This document shows positions 47,051 to 56,328 of a stretch of DNA of 62,445 nucleotides, piece by piece. A model generated the notes under the pieces. That model did not search any database. It saw only the letters and a list, made by a program, of their open reading frames with translations, and was not told the origin of the DNA. This stretch comes from Hydrogenophaga sp. GTDB lineage: Bacteria; Pseudomonadota; Gammaproteobacteria; Burkholderiales; Burkholderiaceae_C. The stretch covers positions 1 to 62,445 of the forward strand of contig JAUXNG010000092.1 in the NCBI GenBank assembly GCA_030682835.1, given 5' to 3'. Numbering within the stretch: the first letter of the stretch is position 1; each line of letters opens with the position of its first letter. The translations under genes were made by a program, and so were the position numbers.

Positions 47051-48397
47051 ATGAATGCTGCGAGGGCTTGCCCCGCGATCTTGATCGCTGCCCCGGCCTC
47101 CGGCCAGGGCAAGACCACGGTCACCGCCGCGGTGGCGCGCCTGCACACGCGTGCGGGCCGGCGGGTGCGGGCGTTCAAGTGCGGGCCGGATTTTCTGGAC
47201 CCGATGTGGCTGGAGCTGGCCACGGGCCAGCCGGTGCACAACATCGATCTGTGGATGACCGGCGAAGCCGATGTTCGCGCTCGCCTGCACGCGGCCGCCG
47301 AGGATGCCGACCTGATCATTGTCGAAGGCGTCATGGGCCTGTTCGACGGCGAGCCGAGTGCGGCCGATCTGGCGCGCCGGTTCGGGCTGCCGGTGCTGGC
47401 GGTGATTGATGCATCGGCCATGGCGGGCACCTTTGGTGCGCTGGCCTTTGGTCTGCAGAACTACCGGCCCGGCCTGCCGTGGGCCGGCGTGCTGGCCAAC
47501 CGGGTGGCCGGTGACCGGCATGCGCGCATGCTGGAAGAGGCGCTGGCGGGGGAGGAGGGCCAGGGCCCTTCGCCGTGGCTCGGTGCCGTGATGCGCGACG
47601 TGGCGTTTGCCTTGCCGGAGCGGCATCTGGGCCTCACGATGGCCTCGGAGTTGTCCGATGCCATGGCCCGCCTGGATGCCGCCGCTGATGCGTTGGCCGC
47701 CACGCCCCTGGGGCAGCTGGATGCTGCCGGTCTCCAGCGCTGGGCGGTCAGCTTTGACGCACCTCTGCACGCCGCACCGGTGGCGCCCTTGTTGGCGGGG
47801 AAGACGGTGGCGGTGGCGCGCGACGCGGCCTTCTGCTTCCTCTACCAGTCCAACCTCGACACGCTTGCGGCGCTTGGCGCTCGGCTGGAGTTCTTCTCGC
47901 CGCTGGCGAATGACCCCATGCCCAACTGCGACGCCGTGTGGTTGCCCGGGGGCTACCCCGAGCTTCACGCACCGGCACTGTCAGCCGCCAGCCGCACGCA
48001 GGCAGGGCTGCTCGCGCATGTGCAGGCGGGGCGTCCGGTGTGGGCCGAGTGTGGGGGCATGATGCTGCTGTTCGAGGAACTGGTGGATGCGCAGGATGAA
48101 CCGCATGCGATGTGGGGGCTGTTGCCCGGGCGTGTGAGCATGCAGAAGCGGCTGGCCGGGCTGGGCCCCCAGCAGCTGACGCTTGACGCCGGTGCGTTGC
48201 GTGGCCACACCTTTCATTACTCGCGCTGCGAGACGGCACTGGAGCCGGTGGCGCAAACCGTGTCGGCGCGGGGAGCCACTGCAGGCTCCGGCGAAGCGGT
48301 GTACCAGCACGGTGCTGTCCGGGCCAGCTATTTCCATGCCTGGATGGCGTCAAGCCCGCAGGCCACGGCCGCCTTGTTCTTGCCGGGAGCACTTTGA
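47051..48397 (+). CDS. cobB: Cobyrinate a,c-diamide synthase
   Basis: 448 residues. N-terminal P-loop amidoligase domain (APASGQGKTTVTAAV, FKCGPDFLDPMW, EGVMGLFDG) and C-terminal glutamine amidotransferase domain with nucleophile Cys334 in WAECGGMM and GHTFHYSRCE. It amidates the a and c side chains of cobyrinic acid with ATP and glutamine (CobB/CbiA). First gene after btuB. The stop overlaps the next ATG (TGATG, 48395-48399). Confidence 0.95.
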   Translation: MNAARACPAILIAAPASGQGKTTVTAAVARLHTRAGRRVRAFKCGPDFLDPMWLELATGQPVHNIDLWMTGEADVRARLHAAAEDADLIIVEGVMGLFDGEPSAADLARRFGLPVLAVIDASAMAGTFGALAFGLQNYRPGLPWAGVLANRVAGDRHARMLEEALAGEEGQGPSPWLGAVMRDVAFALPERHLGLTMASELSDAMARLDAAADALAATPLGQLDAAGLQRWAVSFDAPLHAAPVAPLLAGKTVAVARDAAFCFLYQSNLDTLAALGARLEFFSPLANDPMPNCDAVWLPGGYPELHAPALSAASRTQAGLLAHVQAGRPVWAECGGMMLLFEELVDAQDEPHAMWGLLPGRVSMQKRLAGLGPQQLTLDAGALRGHTFHYSRCETALEPVAQTVSARGATAGSGEAVYQHGAVRASYFHAWMASSPQATAALFLPGAL

Positions 48398-49215
48398 TGA
48401 GTCGTGATCTGGGTCCGCAGCGCATCGTCTGCCTCACCGAAGAAACCACCGAGTGGCTGTACCTGCTGGGGCAGGAACACCGCATCGTGGGTATCTCCGG
48501 CTACACGGTTCGCCCACGTCGGGCGCGCGATGAAAAACCCAAGGTCAGTGCCTTTCTCAGCGCCAAGATCGACAAGATCCTGGCGCTGCAGCCGGACTGC
48601 GTGTTCGGCTTCTCCGATCTGCAGGCCGACATTGCCGCGCTGCTGATCCGGGCCGGCGTGCAGGTGACGGTGTTCAACCAGCGCAGCGTGGACGAGATCC
48701 ACGGCATGCTGTTTCAGGTGGCGGCCATGGTGGGCTGTGCCGATGCCGGCCTGGCGTGGATCGAGCAGAACCGCGCCGAGCTCGATGCCATCCAGGTCAA
48801 GGTGCAGGCGCTGCAGACCTGCGGCAAGCGTCGCCCGCGCGTGTTCTTTGAGGAGTGGGACGAGCCGCACATCAGCGGCATTCGCTGGGTGTCGGAGCTG
48901 CTGGGCATTGCGGGCGGCGACGATGTGTTTCCCGAACTGGCGGTGGAGTCGCTGGGCAAGAACCGCATCATTGCCGACGGTGCCGAGATCGTGCGCCGCA
49001 ACCCGGACATCATCATCGGCTCCTGGTGCGGCAAGAAGTTCAGGCCCGAGAAAGTGGCCGCGCGTGAGGGCTGGCAGGACGTGCCGGCGGTGAAGAGCGG
49101 CCAGCTCTTCGAGATCAAGTCGGCCGACATCCTGCAGCCGGGCCCGGCGGCGCTGACGGACGGCGTGCAGCAGATGCACCGCATCGTCACCGAGTGGATG
49201 CAGCATGATGGCTGA
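48397..49215 (+). CDS. Cytoplasmic BtuF-like cobalamin-binding protein
   Basis: 272 residues with a periplasmic-binding-type helical-backbone fold (RIVCLTEETTEWLYLLGQEH, VFGFSDLQADIAALLI, NPDIIIGSWCGKKFRP), but the chain begins directly with the fold and has no signal peptide or lipobox. A true BtuF with signal peptide lies two genes downstream. This one may bind corrinoid intermediates in the cytoplasm, or be an enzyme of unknown type. The start is coupled to cobB; the end overlaps cobU by 11 bases. Confidence 0.8.
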   Translation: MSRDLGPQRIVCLTEETTEWLYLLGQEHRIVGISGYTVRPRRARDEKPKVSAFLSAKIDKILALQPDCVFGFSDLQADIAALLIRAGVQVTVFNQRSVDEIHGMLFQVAAMVGCADAGLAWIEQNRAELDAIQVKVQALQTCGKRRPRVFFEEWDEPHISGIRWVSELLGIAGGDDVFPELAVESLGKNRIIADGAEIVRRNPDIIIGSWCGKKFRPEKVAAREGWQDVPAVKSGQLFEIKSADILQPGPAALTDGVQQMHRIVTEWMQHDG

Positions 49216-49783
49216 CCTGGCGCGCAGCGAATTCATTCTGGGCGGCCAGCGCAGCGGCAAGTCGCGCCGTGCGGAGCTGCTCGCACGCGACTGGCTGAGC
49301 ACGTCGCCCGCGCACCGCGCCGTGTTGATCGCCACCGGCCAGCCATGGGACGATGAGATGCGCCTGCGCATCGCACGCCACCAGGCCGACCGTGCCCTGC
49401 GCGTGCCGGGCATGAGCACGGTGGAAGAGCCCCTGGCGCTGGCCGACGCCCTGCGGCGGCACAGCCAGGCTCACACGGTGGTGGTGGTGGACTGCCTCAC
49501 GCTGTGGCTGACGAACCTGATGATGCCCGCCGATGCGGCGCAGGCCGGCGACGAGGCGGCGGTGATCGCGGCGGGCGAGGCACTGTGCGCCGCCATTGCA
49601 GAGGCACAGGGGCCGGTGGTGCTGGTGGGCAACGAGATCGGTCTGGGCGTGATCCCGATGGGGCGCGAGGTACGGGGTTTTGTGGATGCGCTGGGCCGCT
49701 TGAACCAGGCGGTGGCTGCTGCGTGTGAGCGGGTCACTTTCATGGCGGCGGGCCTGCCGATGGTGTTGAAGGGAAACGTATGA
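49205..49783 (+). CDS. cobU: Adenosylcobinamide kinase / adenosylcobinamide-phosphate guanylyltransferase
   Basis: 192 residues. P-loop LGGQRSGKSRRAE, active-site His region RIARHQADR (guanylylated His), VVDCLTLWLTNLM and GNEIGLGVIPMGR are CobU/CobP signatures. It phosphorylates adenosylcobinamide and adds GMP to make adenosyl-GDP-cobinamide. Start ATG 49205 (or 49208) lies inside the previous gene. The stop overlaps btuF by ATGA (49780-49783). Confidence 0.95.
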   Translation: MMADLARSEFILGGQRSGKSRRAELLARDWLSTSPAHRAVLIATGQPWDDEMRLRIARHQADRALRVPGMSTVEEPLALADALRRHSQAHTVVVVDCLTLWLTNLMMPADAAQAGDEAAVIAAGEALCAAIAEAQGPVVLVGNEIGLGVIPMGREVRGFVDALGRLNQAVAAACERVTFMAAGLPMVLKGNV

Positions 49784-50673
49784 CCAGCATGAGACACCTG
49801 CTGAATGGCGGCTTTGCCGTCTGTGTGTTCCTTTGTGCGGTCTGGACGGGAGCCGCGCAGGCTGCGGGGGTCCAGGTTACCGACGACCGTGGCGTGACGG
49901 TGCGCTGGGACGCGCCGCCGCAGCGCATCGTGACGCTGCTGCCCTCGCTGACCGAAACTGTTTGCGAACTGGGCCAGTGCCATCGGCTGGTGGGGGTGGA
50001 CCGGTATTCCAACTGGCCGGCTTCGGTCGCGGCTTTGCCGCGCGTGGGCGGCGGCATCGACCCGAACGTGGAGGCCATCGTGGCGCTGCGTCCCGACGTG
50101 GTGCTGCTGGCCCAGTCGTCCCGCGTGGTGCAGCGGCTGGAGTCGCTGGGCCTGAAGGTGGTGGCGCTGGAGCCCAAGAGCCACGCCGACGTTCAGCGCG
50201 TGCTGGGGAAGGTGGCACAGGTGGTGGGCGTGAACGAGCAGTCCACGCAGCGCATCTGGCGCCACATCGACGCCGCGGTGTCGGCGGCGGCGCAGTCGCT
50301 GCCTGCCCGCGTGAAAAGCACCCGCGTGTATTTCGAGGTCAACCGGGCGCCCTACGGTGCCGGCGCCTCGTCTTTCATCGGGGAAACGCTCACCCGCCTG
50401 GGTGTGCAGAACATCGTGCCGGCCAGCCTGGGCCCGTTCCCGAAGCTCAACCCCGAGTTCATCGTGCGGGCCAATCCCGACCTGATCATGGTCGGCGACC
50501 GCAACTTTGAAGGGATGACGCAACGGCCGGGCTGGCGCGGGATCCGAGCGGTGCGCGAACAGCGCCTGTGCGTGTTCTCCAACGACGAGTCCGACGTGCT
50601 GGTGCGGCCCGGCCCGCGCATGGCCGAGGCGGCACGGCTCATGGCCCGCTGCCTCCAGGAGAAGGCGCCGTGA
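49780..50673 (+). CDS. btuF: Periplasmic vitamin B12-binding protein BtuF
   Basis: 297 residues: signal peptide about 1-27 (FAVCVFLCAVWTGAAQAA), then the two-lobed helical-backbone receptor fold (PQRIVTLLPSLTETVCELGQC, YSNWPASVAALPRVGG, NPDLIMVGDRNFEGM). It delivers cobalamin or cobinamide to BtuCD. The stop overlaps the btuC start (GTGA, 50670-50673). Confidence 0.92.
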   Translation: MTSMRHLLNGGFAVCVFLCAVWTGAAQAAGVQVTDDRGVTVRWDAPPQRIVTLLPSLTETVCELGQCHRLVGVDRYSNWPASVAALPRVGGGIDPNVEAIVALRPDVVLLAQSSRVVQRLESLGLKVVALEPKSHADVQRVLGKVAQVVGVNEQSTQRIWRHIDAAVSAAAQSLPARVKSTRVYFEVNRAPYGAGASSFIGETLTRLGVQNIVPASLGPFPKLNPEFIVRANPDLIMVGDRNFEGMTQRPGWRGIRAVREQRLCVFSNDESDVLVRPGPRMAEAARLMARCLQEKAP

Positions 50674-51698
50674 ACACGGCGGCTCTGCACGCCCTGGCCG
50701 CCGAGCGCAGCCGAACGGCCTCGCGGCCGCTGTGGCTGGCGCTCTTGCTGGTGCTCGGGGGCGGGCTGCTGGCGGTGGTCGGGCTCGGCGTGGGCAGCAC
50801 CGGCCTGGAATCGGTGTGGCAGATGCTGGCCGATCCAGTGGCGGCGCAGATTGTGTGGGACATCCGCGCGCCCCGCACCGCGGGCGCGTTCGCGGCCGGG
50901 GCCTTGCTGGGGCTGGCCGGGGCGGTGGCCCAGGGCCTGTTCCGCAACCCGCTGGCCGACCCCTTCCTGCTGGGCAGTGCCTCGGGCGCATCGCTGGGCG
51001 TGGCGCTGGCACTTGCCGGGCTGGGCGTGTCACCGTTTGCCACGCAGTGGGTGGTGCGTCTGGGCCTCACCAGCGCGGCCTTTGTGGGCGCGGTGCTGGC
51101 GGTGCTGCTCACGCTGGCGCTGGCGCGGGGTGTGCAGCACACACTGCGCCTGCTGCTGGCCGGGGTGGTGGTGGGCGTGGTGCTGGGTGCACTCACGTCG
51201 CTGGTGACGCTGACCACGCCCGACATCCTGCAGGCGATGCAGGCTTTCATGCTCGGGTCCACGGGTTTCGTCGGCTGGGCTTCGTGCTGGCTGATGCTGG
51301 GCGTGGGCGCCGTGTGCCTGCTGCTGGCGGGCGCTCTGTCGCGCGTGCTCGATGGCCTGGCGCTGGGCGAGGCGACCGCGCTCAGCCTGGGCCTTCCGCT
51401 GGCGCCGCTGCGGGCCGCGCTCATCGTGGTGCTGGCGCTGGCCACCGGCACGGCCGTGGCGCAGACCGGTCTGATCGCCTTCGTGGGCCTGGCTGCGCCG
51501 CACCTGGTGCGCGCCGTGGTCAAGACCACCCATGCCTGGCTGCTGCTGCTGGCCAGCCTGATGGGGGGCGTGCTGCTCATGCTGGCTGACACGATGGCGC
51601 GCGGGCTGCTGGCGCCGCAGGAACTGCCGGTGGGCGTGCTCACGGCGGTGCTGGGCGGGGGCTATCTGCTGTGGCTGATGCGCCGCCGGGTGGGCTGA
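50670..51698 (+). CDS. btuC: Vitamin B12 ABC transporter permease BtuC
   Basis: 342 residues, about 9-10 membrane helices, FecCD family. Motifs VWDIRAPRTAGAFAAGALLG, GLFRNPLADPFLLGSASGAS and GLIAFVGLAAPHLVRAV are typical. GTG 50670 is the start, coupled to btuF and preceded by CAGGAGAAGG; a longer frame upstream is inside btuF. Confidence 0.93.
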   Translation: MNTAALHALAAERSRTASRPLWLALLLVLGGGLLAVVGLGVGSTGLESVWQMLADPVAAQIVWDIRAPRTAGAFAAGALLGLAGAVAQGLFRNPLADPFLLGSASGASLGVALALAGLGVSPFATQWVVRLGLTSAAFVGAVLAVLLTLALARGVQHTLRLLLAGVVVGVVLGALTSLVTLTTPDILQAMQAFMLGSTGFVGWASCWLMLGVGAVCLLLAGALSRVLDGLALGEATALSLGLPLAPLRAALIVVLALATGTAVAQTGLIAFVGLAAPHLVRAVVKTTHAWLLLLASLMGGVLLMLADTMARGLLAPQELPVGVLTAVLGGGYLLWLMRRRVG

Positions 51699-51702
51699 GC
51701 GC

Positions 51703-52509
51703 ATGAACGAGGCTGCCGTGTCATCCACGACCATCGCCCTGCAGGCGCGGGGCCTGCACGCCTCGCTGGGCCTGGGGCACGACCAGCGGCAGGTGCTGCA
51801 GGGCGTGAACCTCGCCCTGGCCGCGGGCCGGTGGACCAGCATTGTCGGCCCCAACGGCGCGGGCAAGTCCACGCTGCTGCGCGCGCTGGCCGGGGTGCTG
51901 CCCTACCAGGGCGACGTGCTGCTGCATGGCGGGCCAGTGGCCAGCCTGTCATCCCGCGAGCGGGCACGGGCGCTGGCCTGGCTGGCGCAGAGCGGGGCGG
52001 GTGACGCCAGCGCCGACGACCTCTGCGTGTACGACGTGGTCATGCTCGGGCGCCTGCCGCACCAGGCCTGGCTGGCACCGCCCGGCCCGGCCGACCATAC
52101 CGCCGTGGAACGGGCACTGCGCCAGACGCAGGCCTGGGACTGGCAATGCCGGCCGCTGGGCGGCCTGTCGGGTGGTGAACGCCAGCGCGTGCTGCTGGCG
52201 CGCCTGCTGGCGGTGGAGGCCGGCGTGATGCTGATGGACGAGCCGCTGGCGAACCTGGACCCGCCGCACCAGGCCGACTGGATCTCGCTGGTGCGCGACC
52301 TGGTGGCGCAGGGAAAGACGGTGGTCAGTGTGTTGCACGAAATCACGCTGGCGCTGATGGCCGATCAGGTGGTGGTGATGCGGCAGGGCCGCATCGTGCA
52401 TGCCGGCCCGACCCGCGACGCCGCTGCGCACCGGGCGCTGGAGTCGGTGTTTGAACAACGCATCGCCATCCATGCGCTGGGCCAGCGCTGGGTGGCGCTA
52501 CCGCAATGA
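51703..52509 (+). CDS. btuD: Vitamin B12 ABC transporter ATPase BtuD
   Basis: 268 residues with Walker A GPNGAGKST, signature LSGGERQRV, Walker B VMLMDEPLANLD and the H-loop histidine in VLHEITLA. It powers BtuC. It starts 4 bases after btuC and its stop overlaps the cobO start. Confidence 0.94.
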   Translation: MNEAAVSSTTIALQARGLHASLGLGHDQRQVLQGVNLALAAGRWTSIVGPNGAGKSTLLRALAGVLPYQGDVLLHGGPVASLSSRERARALAWLAQSGAGDASADDLCVYDVVMLGRLPHQAWLAPPGPADHTAVERALRQTQAWDWQCRPLGGLSGGERQRVLLARLLAVEAGVMLMDEPLANLDPPHQADWISLVRDLVAQGKTVVSVLHEITLALMADQVVVMRQGRIVHAGPTRDAAAHRALESVFEQRIAIHALGQRWVALPQ

Positions 52510-53111
52510 CGGATGGAAGGACAACCCGCATGGAAATCGAATCGGCACCCACCGAAAAGCGCTACGAAAAACCCGAAGGCGAACGCCGCGGGCTGCTAAT
52601 CGTCAACACCGGCGACGGCAAGGGCAAGAGCACCGCCGCCTTTGGCCTGGCGCTGCGCGCCTTTGGCCGCACGCACGTGCATGGCAAGCTGGTGAAGATT
52701 TTTCAGTTCATGAAGGTGCCCTCGGCGCGTTTTGGCGAGCACCGCATGTTCGAGCAGCTCGGCATCCCGATCGAAGGACTGGGCGACGGCTTCAGCTGGA
52801 AAAGCCAGGACCTTGAGCATTCGGCCCAGCTGGCGCGTGATGGCTGGGAGAAGGCCCGCGCCGCCATCATGAGTGGTGACTACTTCATGGTCACGCTGGA
52901 CGAGCTGACCTACCCGCTCATCTACGGCTGGTTGCCGCTGCAGGGCGTGCTGGACACCCTGCGCGACCGTCCCGCGCACACCCATGTGGTGATCACCGGG
53001 CGGCGATGCCCGCCTGAGATCATCGAGATGGCCGACACCGTGACCGAGATGACACTGGTGAAGCATGCGTTCAAGGCCGGCATTCCGGCGCAGCGCGGGA
53101 TAGAGGACTGA
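52506..53111 (+). CDS. cobO: Cob(I)yrinic acid a,c-diamide adenosyltransferase
   Basis: 201 residues. P-loop NTGDGKGKSTAAFGLALRA, MVTLDELTYPLIYGW and VVITGRRCPPEIIEMAD are the CobO/BtuR/CobA signature. It transfers the adenosyl group from ATP to Co(I) corrinoids. ATG 52506 is coupled to btuD by ATGA; ATG 52530, with GGAAGGA upstream, is a good alternative. A palindromic repeat follows the stop. Confidence 0.95.
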   Translation: MTDGRTTRMEIESAPTEKRYEKPEGERRGLLIVNTGDGKGKSTAAFGLALRAFGRTHVHGKLVKIFQFMKVPSARFGEHRMFEQLGIPIEGLGDGFSWKSQDLEHSAQLARDGWEKARAAIMSGDYFMVTLDELTYPLIYGWLPLQGVLDTLRDRPAHTHVVITGRRCPPEIIEMADTVTEMTLVKHAFKAGIPAQRGIED

Positions 53112-53200
53112 CCCCCCTTGCGCCGCTTCGCGTCTTCCCCCAAGGGGACCACGCCAGTGGCCCGTCCTGAGCTTGTCGAAGGGCGGTTCCACGGCGTGTG
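53112..53200. repeat. Composite GC-rich palindromic element after cobO
   Basis: CCCCCC begins directly after the cobO TGA, then TTGCGCCGC, TTCCCCCAAGGGGA and TGGCCCG...CGGTTCCACGG, the framework of the element at 6834. The usual GGCAAAGCC loop is replaced by the CCTGAGCTTGTCGAAGG motif (53166-53182), a repeat unit widespread in proteobacteria. Between cobO and bioB. Confidence 0.7.
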
Positions 53201-53248
53201 CTGATCGAGGCACGGCGTTGTCGATGAGTGCCAAAGGAGAAATGACAC

Positions 53249-54256
53249 ATGAATACGACCGTTGAATCCCCCGTGACCCTGCACCGCCCGGCGAAAACCG
53301 TACCGGCGATCAGCGACCGCTGGCCTGTGGCCGACGTCCAGGCCCTGCTCGACCTGCCCCTGCCCGAATTGATGCACCGCGCGCAGACCGTGCACCGCGA
53401 GCACCACGACCCGACCCACATGGAACTGGCCACGTTGCTGTCCATCAAGACCGGCGGCTGCCCGGAAGACTGCGGCTACTGCCCGCAGTCGGTGCACCAC
53501 GAAACGGGCGTGGCCGCCACCAAGATGATGACGCCCGAAGCCGTGCGGGAAGCGGTGCTGGGCGCCAAGGCGGCCGGTGCGTCGCGCTTCTGCATGGGTG
53601 CCGCCTGGCGCGCGCCCACCGACCGCGACCTGGAGAAGGTCGAGGAGCTGGTGCGCGTGGTCAAGGACGAAGGTCTGGAAGCCTGCTGCACCCTGGGCAT
53701 GCTCACCGGCGACCAGGCGCAGCGCCTCAAGGGGGCCGGGCTCGATTACTACAACCACAACCTGGACACCGCGCCCGAGCTGTACGGCAACGTCATCAGC
53801 ACGCGCGACTACCAGGACCGGCTGGACACGCTGGCGCAAGTGCGCGAGGCGGGCATCAGCGTGTGCAGCGGGGGCATCGTCGGCATGGGTGAGTCGCGCG
53901 CCGGGCGGGCCGGGCTGATTGCCCAGCTGGCCAACCTGTCGCCGTACCCCGAGTCGGTCCCGATCAACCACCTGGTCAAGGTGCCGGGCACGCCGCTGGC
54001 CGACGAGCCCGACCTCGACCCGCTGGAATTCGTGCGAACGGTGGCGGTGGCCCGCATCACCATGCCGCGGGCCAAGGTGCGCCTGTCGGCCGGACGCCGT
54101 CAGATGGACGAGTCGACCCAGGCCCTGTGTTTCCTGGCCGGTGCGAATTCGATCTTCTACGGCGACAAGCTGCTGGTGACCGGCAACGCCGACGTGGAAG
54201 CCGACCAGCAACTGCTCGCCCGCATGGGCATGCACACCACACGCGCCCACGCCTGA
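53249..54256 (+). CDS. bioB: Biotin synthase
   Basis: 335 residues of the radical-SAM superfamily. The [4Fe-4S] motif is CPEDCGYC (C-x3-C-x2-C), with [30 protein letters not shown] with the [2Fe-2S] arginine ligand, and [11 protein letters not shown]. It inserts sulfur into dethiobiotin. AAAGGAGA (53232-53239) precedes the ATG. It sits inside the cobalamin operon in the same direction, after a palindromic repeat, with no other biotin gene nearby. Confidence 0.97.
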   Translation: MNTTVESPVTLHRPAKTVPAISDRWPVADVQALLDLPLPELMHRAQTVHREHHDPTHMELATLLSIKTGGCPEDCGYCPQSVHHETGVAATKMMTPEAVREAVLGAKAAGASRFCMGAAWRAPTDRDLEKVEELVRVVKDEGLEACCTLGMLTGDQAQRLKGAGLDYYNHNLDTAPELYGNVISTRDYQDRLDTLAQVREAGISVCSGGIVGMGESRAGRAGLIAQLANLSPYPESVPINHLVKVPGTPLADEPDLDPLEFVRTVAVARITMPRAKVRLSAGRRQMDESTQALCFLAGANSIFYGDKLLVTGNADVEADQQLLARMGMHTTRAHA

Positions 54257-54277
54257 CGCACTGAAAGCCGCTGCGTG

Positions 54278-55258
54278 ATGATGAGCCAGTTCACCCCCGA
54301 CGCCGCCGTGCTGGCCGGTGCGGTGCTGGTCGCGCTCGCGGTGGACCGGGCATTCGGTGAACCGCCTGCGCGCGTGCACCCGGTGGTGTGGATGGGCGCT
54401 TACTTGGGCGCGGCCGGGCGCCGGGTGTCGCGCGTGGCGGGCGGCCTGCCGCGGCCCGGTGCCGAGTTCTGGGGCGGTGCGCTGGCCTGGTGCCTGGGGG
54501 GTTCAGTGGTGATTGCCATGGCGGCGGGGGCGGTGAGCGTGGTGCAAGACCTGCATACCCTCTGGCAGGCCTTGCTGCTCGGCCTGTTGCTCAAGCCGCT
54601 GCTGGCCTGGCGCATGTTGCGCGACGAGGTGCAGGCGGTGGAAGCTGCGCTGGGCGAATCGCTGGGCGCGGGTCGCGCGCGGCTGGCCTGGCTGGTGAGC
54701 CGGGACGTGGACGTGCTCGACGCCGGGCAGGTGCGCGAGAGCGCCATCGAGACCCTGGCCGAAAACCTCAACGACTCGGTGGTGGCCCCCTTGTTCTGGT
54801 TCGCCGTGGCCGGCCTGCCCGGTGCCGCGCTCTACCGTTTTGCCAACACGGCCGATGCGATGTGGGGTTACCGGGGCGAGCGCCAGGGCCGCGACTGGAC
54901 CTGGGCCGGCAAGTGGGCTGCGCGGGCAGACGATGCTTTGTCCTGGGTGCCGGCACGCATCACGGCGGCCTTGCTTGCACTGCCAGGCACGGTGGCACGC
55001 TGGCGTGCACTGCCAGCCCAGGCAGCCCTCACACCCTCGCCCAACAGTGGTTGGCCCATGGCCGCCATGGCCCTGGCGCTGGACGTGCGCCTGGCCAAGC
55101 CCGGTGTCTACACCCTGCACCCGGCCGGGCGCAGCCCGCAGGCGGCCGATACCGCGCAGGCCTTGCAGCGCGCCGCCCGCGTGGTGTGGGCACTGGGGCT
55201 GACGGCGGCGCTGGTCGCCGCTGTGGCGCTGATCTCGTTTGCGAAGGCTTTTGCATGA
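54278..55258 (+). CDS. cbiB: Adenosylcobinamide-phosphate synthase CbiB
   Basis: About 326 residues, membrane protein with about five helices. Motifs DRAFGEPPARVHPVVWMG, VSRDVDVLDAGQVRESAIE, ENLNDSVVAPLFWFAVAGLPG and ANTADAMWGYR are diagnostic of CbiB/CobD. It joins the aminopropanol arm to adenosylcobyric acid. Consecutive GTG 54275, ATG 54278 and ATG 54281 leave the exact start open. The stop overlaps the next gene by ATGA (55255-55258). Confidence 0.93.
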   Translation: MMSQFTPDAAVLAGAVLVALAVDRAFGEPPARVHPVVWMGAYLGAAGRRVSRVAGGLPRPGAEFWGGALAWCLGGSVVIAMAAGAVSVVQDLHTLWQALLLGLLLKPLLAWRMLRDEVQAVEAALGESLGAGRARLAWLVSRDVDVLDAGQVRESAIETLAENLNDSVVAPLFWFAVAGLPGAALYRFANTADAMWGYRGERQGRDWTWAGKWAARADDALSWVPARITAALLALPGTVARWRALPAQAALTPSPNSGWPMAAMALALDVRLAKPGVYTLHPAGRSPQAADTAQALQRAARVVWALGLTAALVAAVALISFAKAFA

Positions 55259-56328
55259 GCCAGACAACCCGCGTTCGCCACCTGCACGGCGGCCCCGATG
55301 CCCAAGGTGTGCCTCGTTGGGACTTCTCAACCAACGCCAATGCCTGTGGCCCATGTCCGGTGGCGCTGGCCGCCGTGCAGCAGGCCGACGCTGCACATTA
55401 CCCCGACCCCGGATACACGGACTTGCGCGCCGCGCTGGCCGCGTTTCACAGCGTCGCGATCGAGCGCATCGTGGTGGCGGGCAGCGCCAGCGAATTCATC
55501 GCCCGCATCACCGCGGCCGTGGTGCGCGGTGGAGAGCGGCGGGTCTGGCTTCCGCCCTTGGCGTATGGCGATTACGCGCACGCGGCGCAGGCCTGGGGCC
55601 TGGCGCGTGTGGGCGATGCAGCACAGGCCGACCTGGCCTGGCTGTGCGAGCCTTCCAGCCCCCGGGGCGTGGTCGAAGCCGGGGCAGCTTTAGTTGTCGG
55701 GTCGCCCGCGTCGGCGGTGGTGCTCGATCGAGCCTACGAGCCGCTGCGTCTGAGCGGGCGTTGCAGCCTGAATGGCGATGCGCTCGACCAGGTATGGCAG
55801 CTCTGGTCGCCGAACAAGGCACTGGGCCTCACGGGGGTGCGTGGCGCCTACGCCATCGCACCGCTGCAGGGCCTGGCGCTTGCGCGCCGGCTGGAACAGC
55901 TGGCACCTTCGTGGCCGCTGGGCGCTCACGCGGTGGCCATGCTCACGGCCTGGGTGTCGCCCGGGGTGCAAGACTGGCTGGCCCAGAGCCGAGGGCAACT
56001 GGCGCGCTGGAAGTCCACGCAGCTGGCCTTGCTGCAGGGCCTGGGCTGGCACTGCCTCCCCAGCGAGGCCAACTACTTCTGCGCGCAGGCGCCCCGGCCG
56101 GTTGATGTGGCTGCCCTGCGTGCGCAGGGCATCAAGCTGCGCGACACGACCTCGCTCGGGCTGCCCGGCCATTGGCGTCTGGGCGTGCTGCCCCCCGACG
56201 CGCAGGAGGCACTGGCCGATGCATGGGCTGCGGGGCTCACCTCGCAGGGTGCCCTGGCCGCGCACGTGGGCGCCGTACCCCTCACGATCGAAGAAGCGCA
56301 AGGGCGCAGAGAGGCTTTTGAATCATGA
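55255..56328 (+). CDS. cobD: Threonine-phosphate decarboxylase-type PLP enzyme
   Basis: 357 residues of the class I/II PLP aminotransferase fold. The PLP lysine is in LWSPNKALGLTGVRGAY, and DFSTNANACGP at the N-terminus is typical of the CobD (Salmonella) / CobC (Pseudomonas) decarboxylase that makes aminopropanol phosphate for the nucleotide loop. Coupled to cbiB upstream and overlapping cobQ downstream. Gene naming differs between organisms; here cobD follows the Salmonella use. Confidence 0.9.
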   Translation: MSQTTRVRHLHGGPDAQGVPRWDFSTNANACGPCPVALAAVQQADAAHYPDPGYTDLRAALAAFHSVAIERIVVAGSASEFIARITAAVVRGGERRVWLPPLAYGDYAHAAQAWGLARVGDAAQADLAWLCEPSSPRGVVEAGAALVVGSPASAVVLDRAYEPLRLSGRCSLNGDALDQVWQLWSPNKALGLTGVRGAYAIAPLQGLALARRLEQLAPSWPLGAHAVAMLTAWVSPGVQDWLAQSRGQLARWKSTQLALLQGLGWHCLPSEANYFCAQAPRPVDVAALRAQGIKLRDTTSLGLPGHWRLGVLPPDAQEALADAWAAGLTSQGALAAHVGAVPLTIEEAQGRREAFES

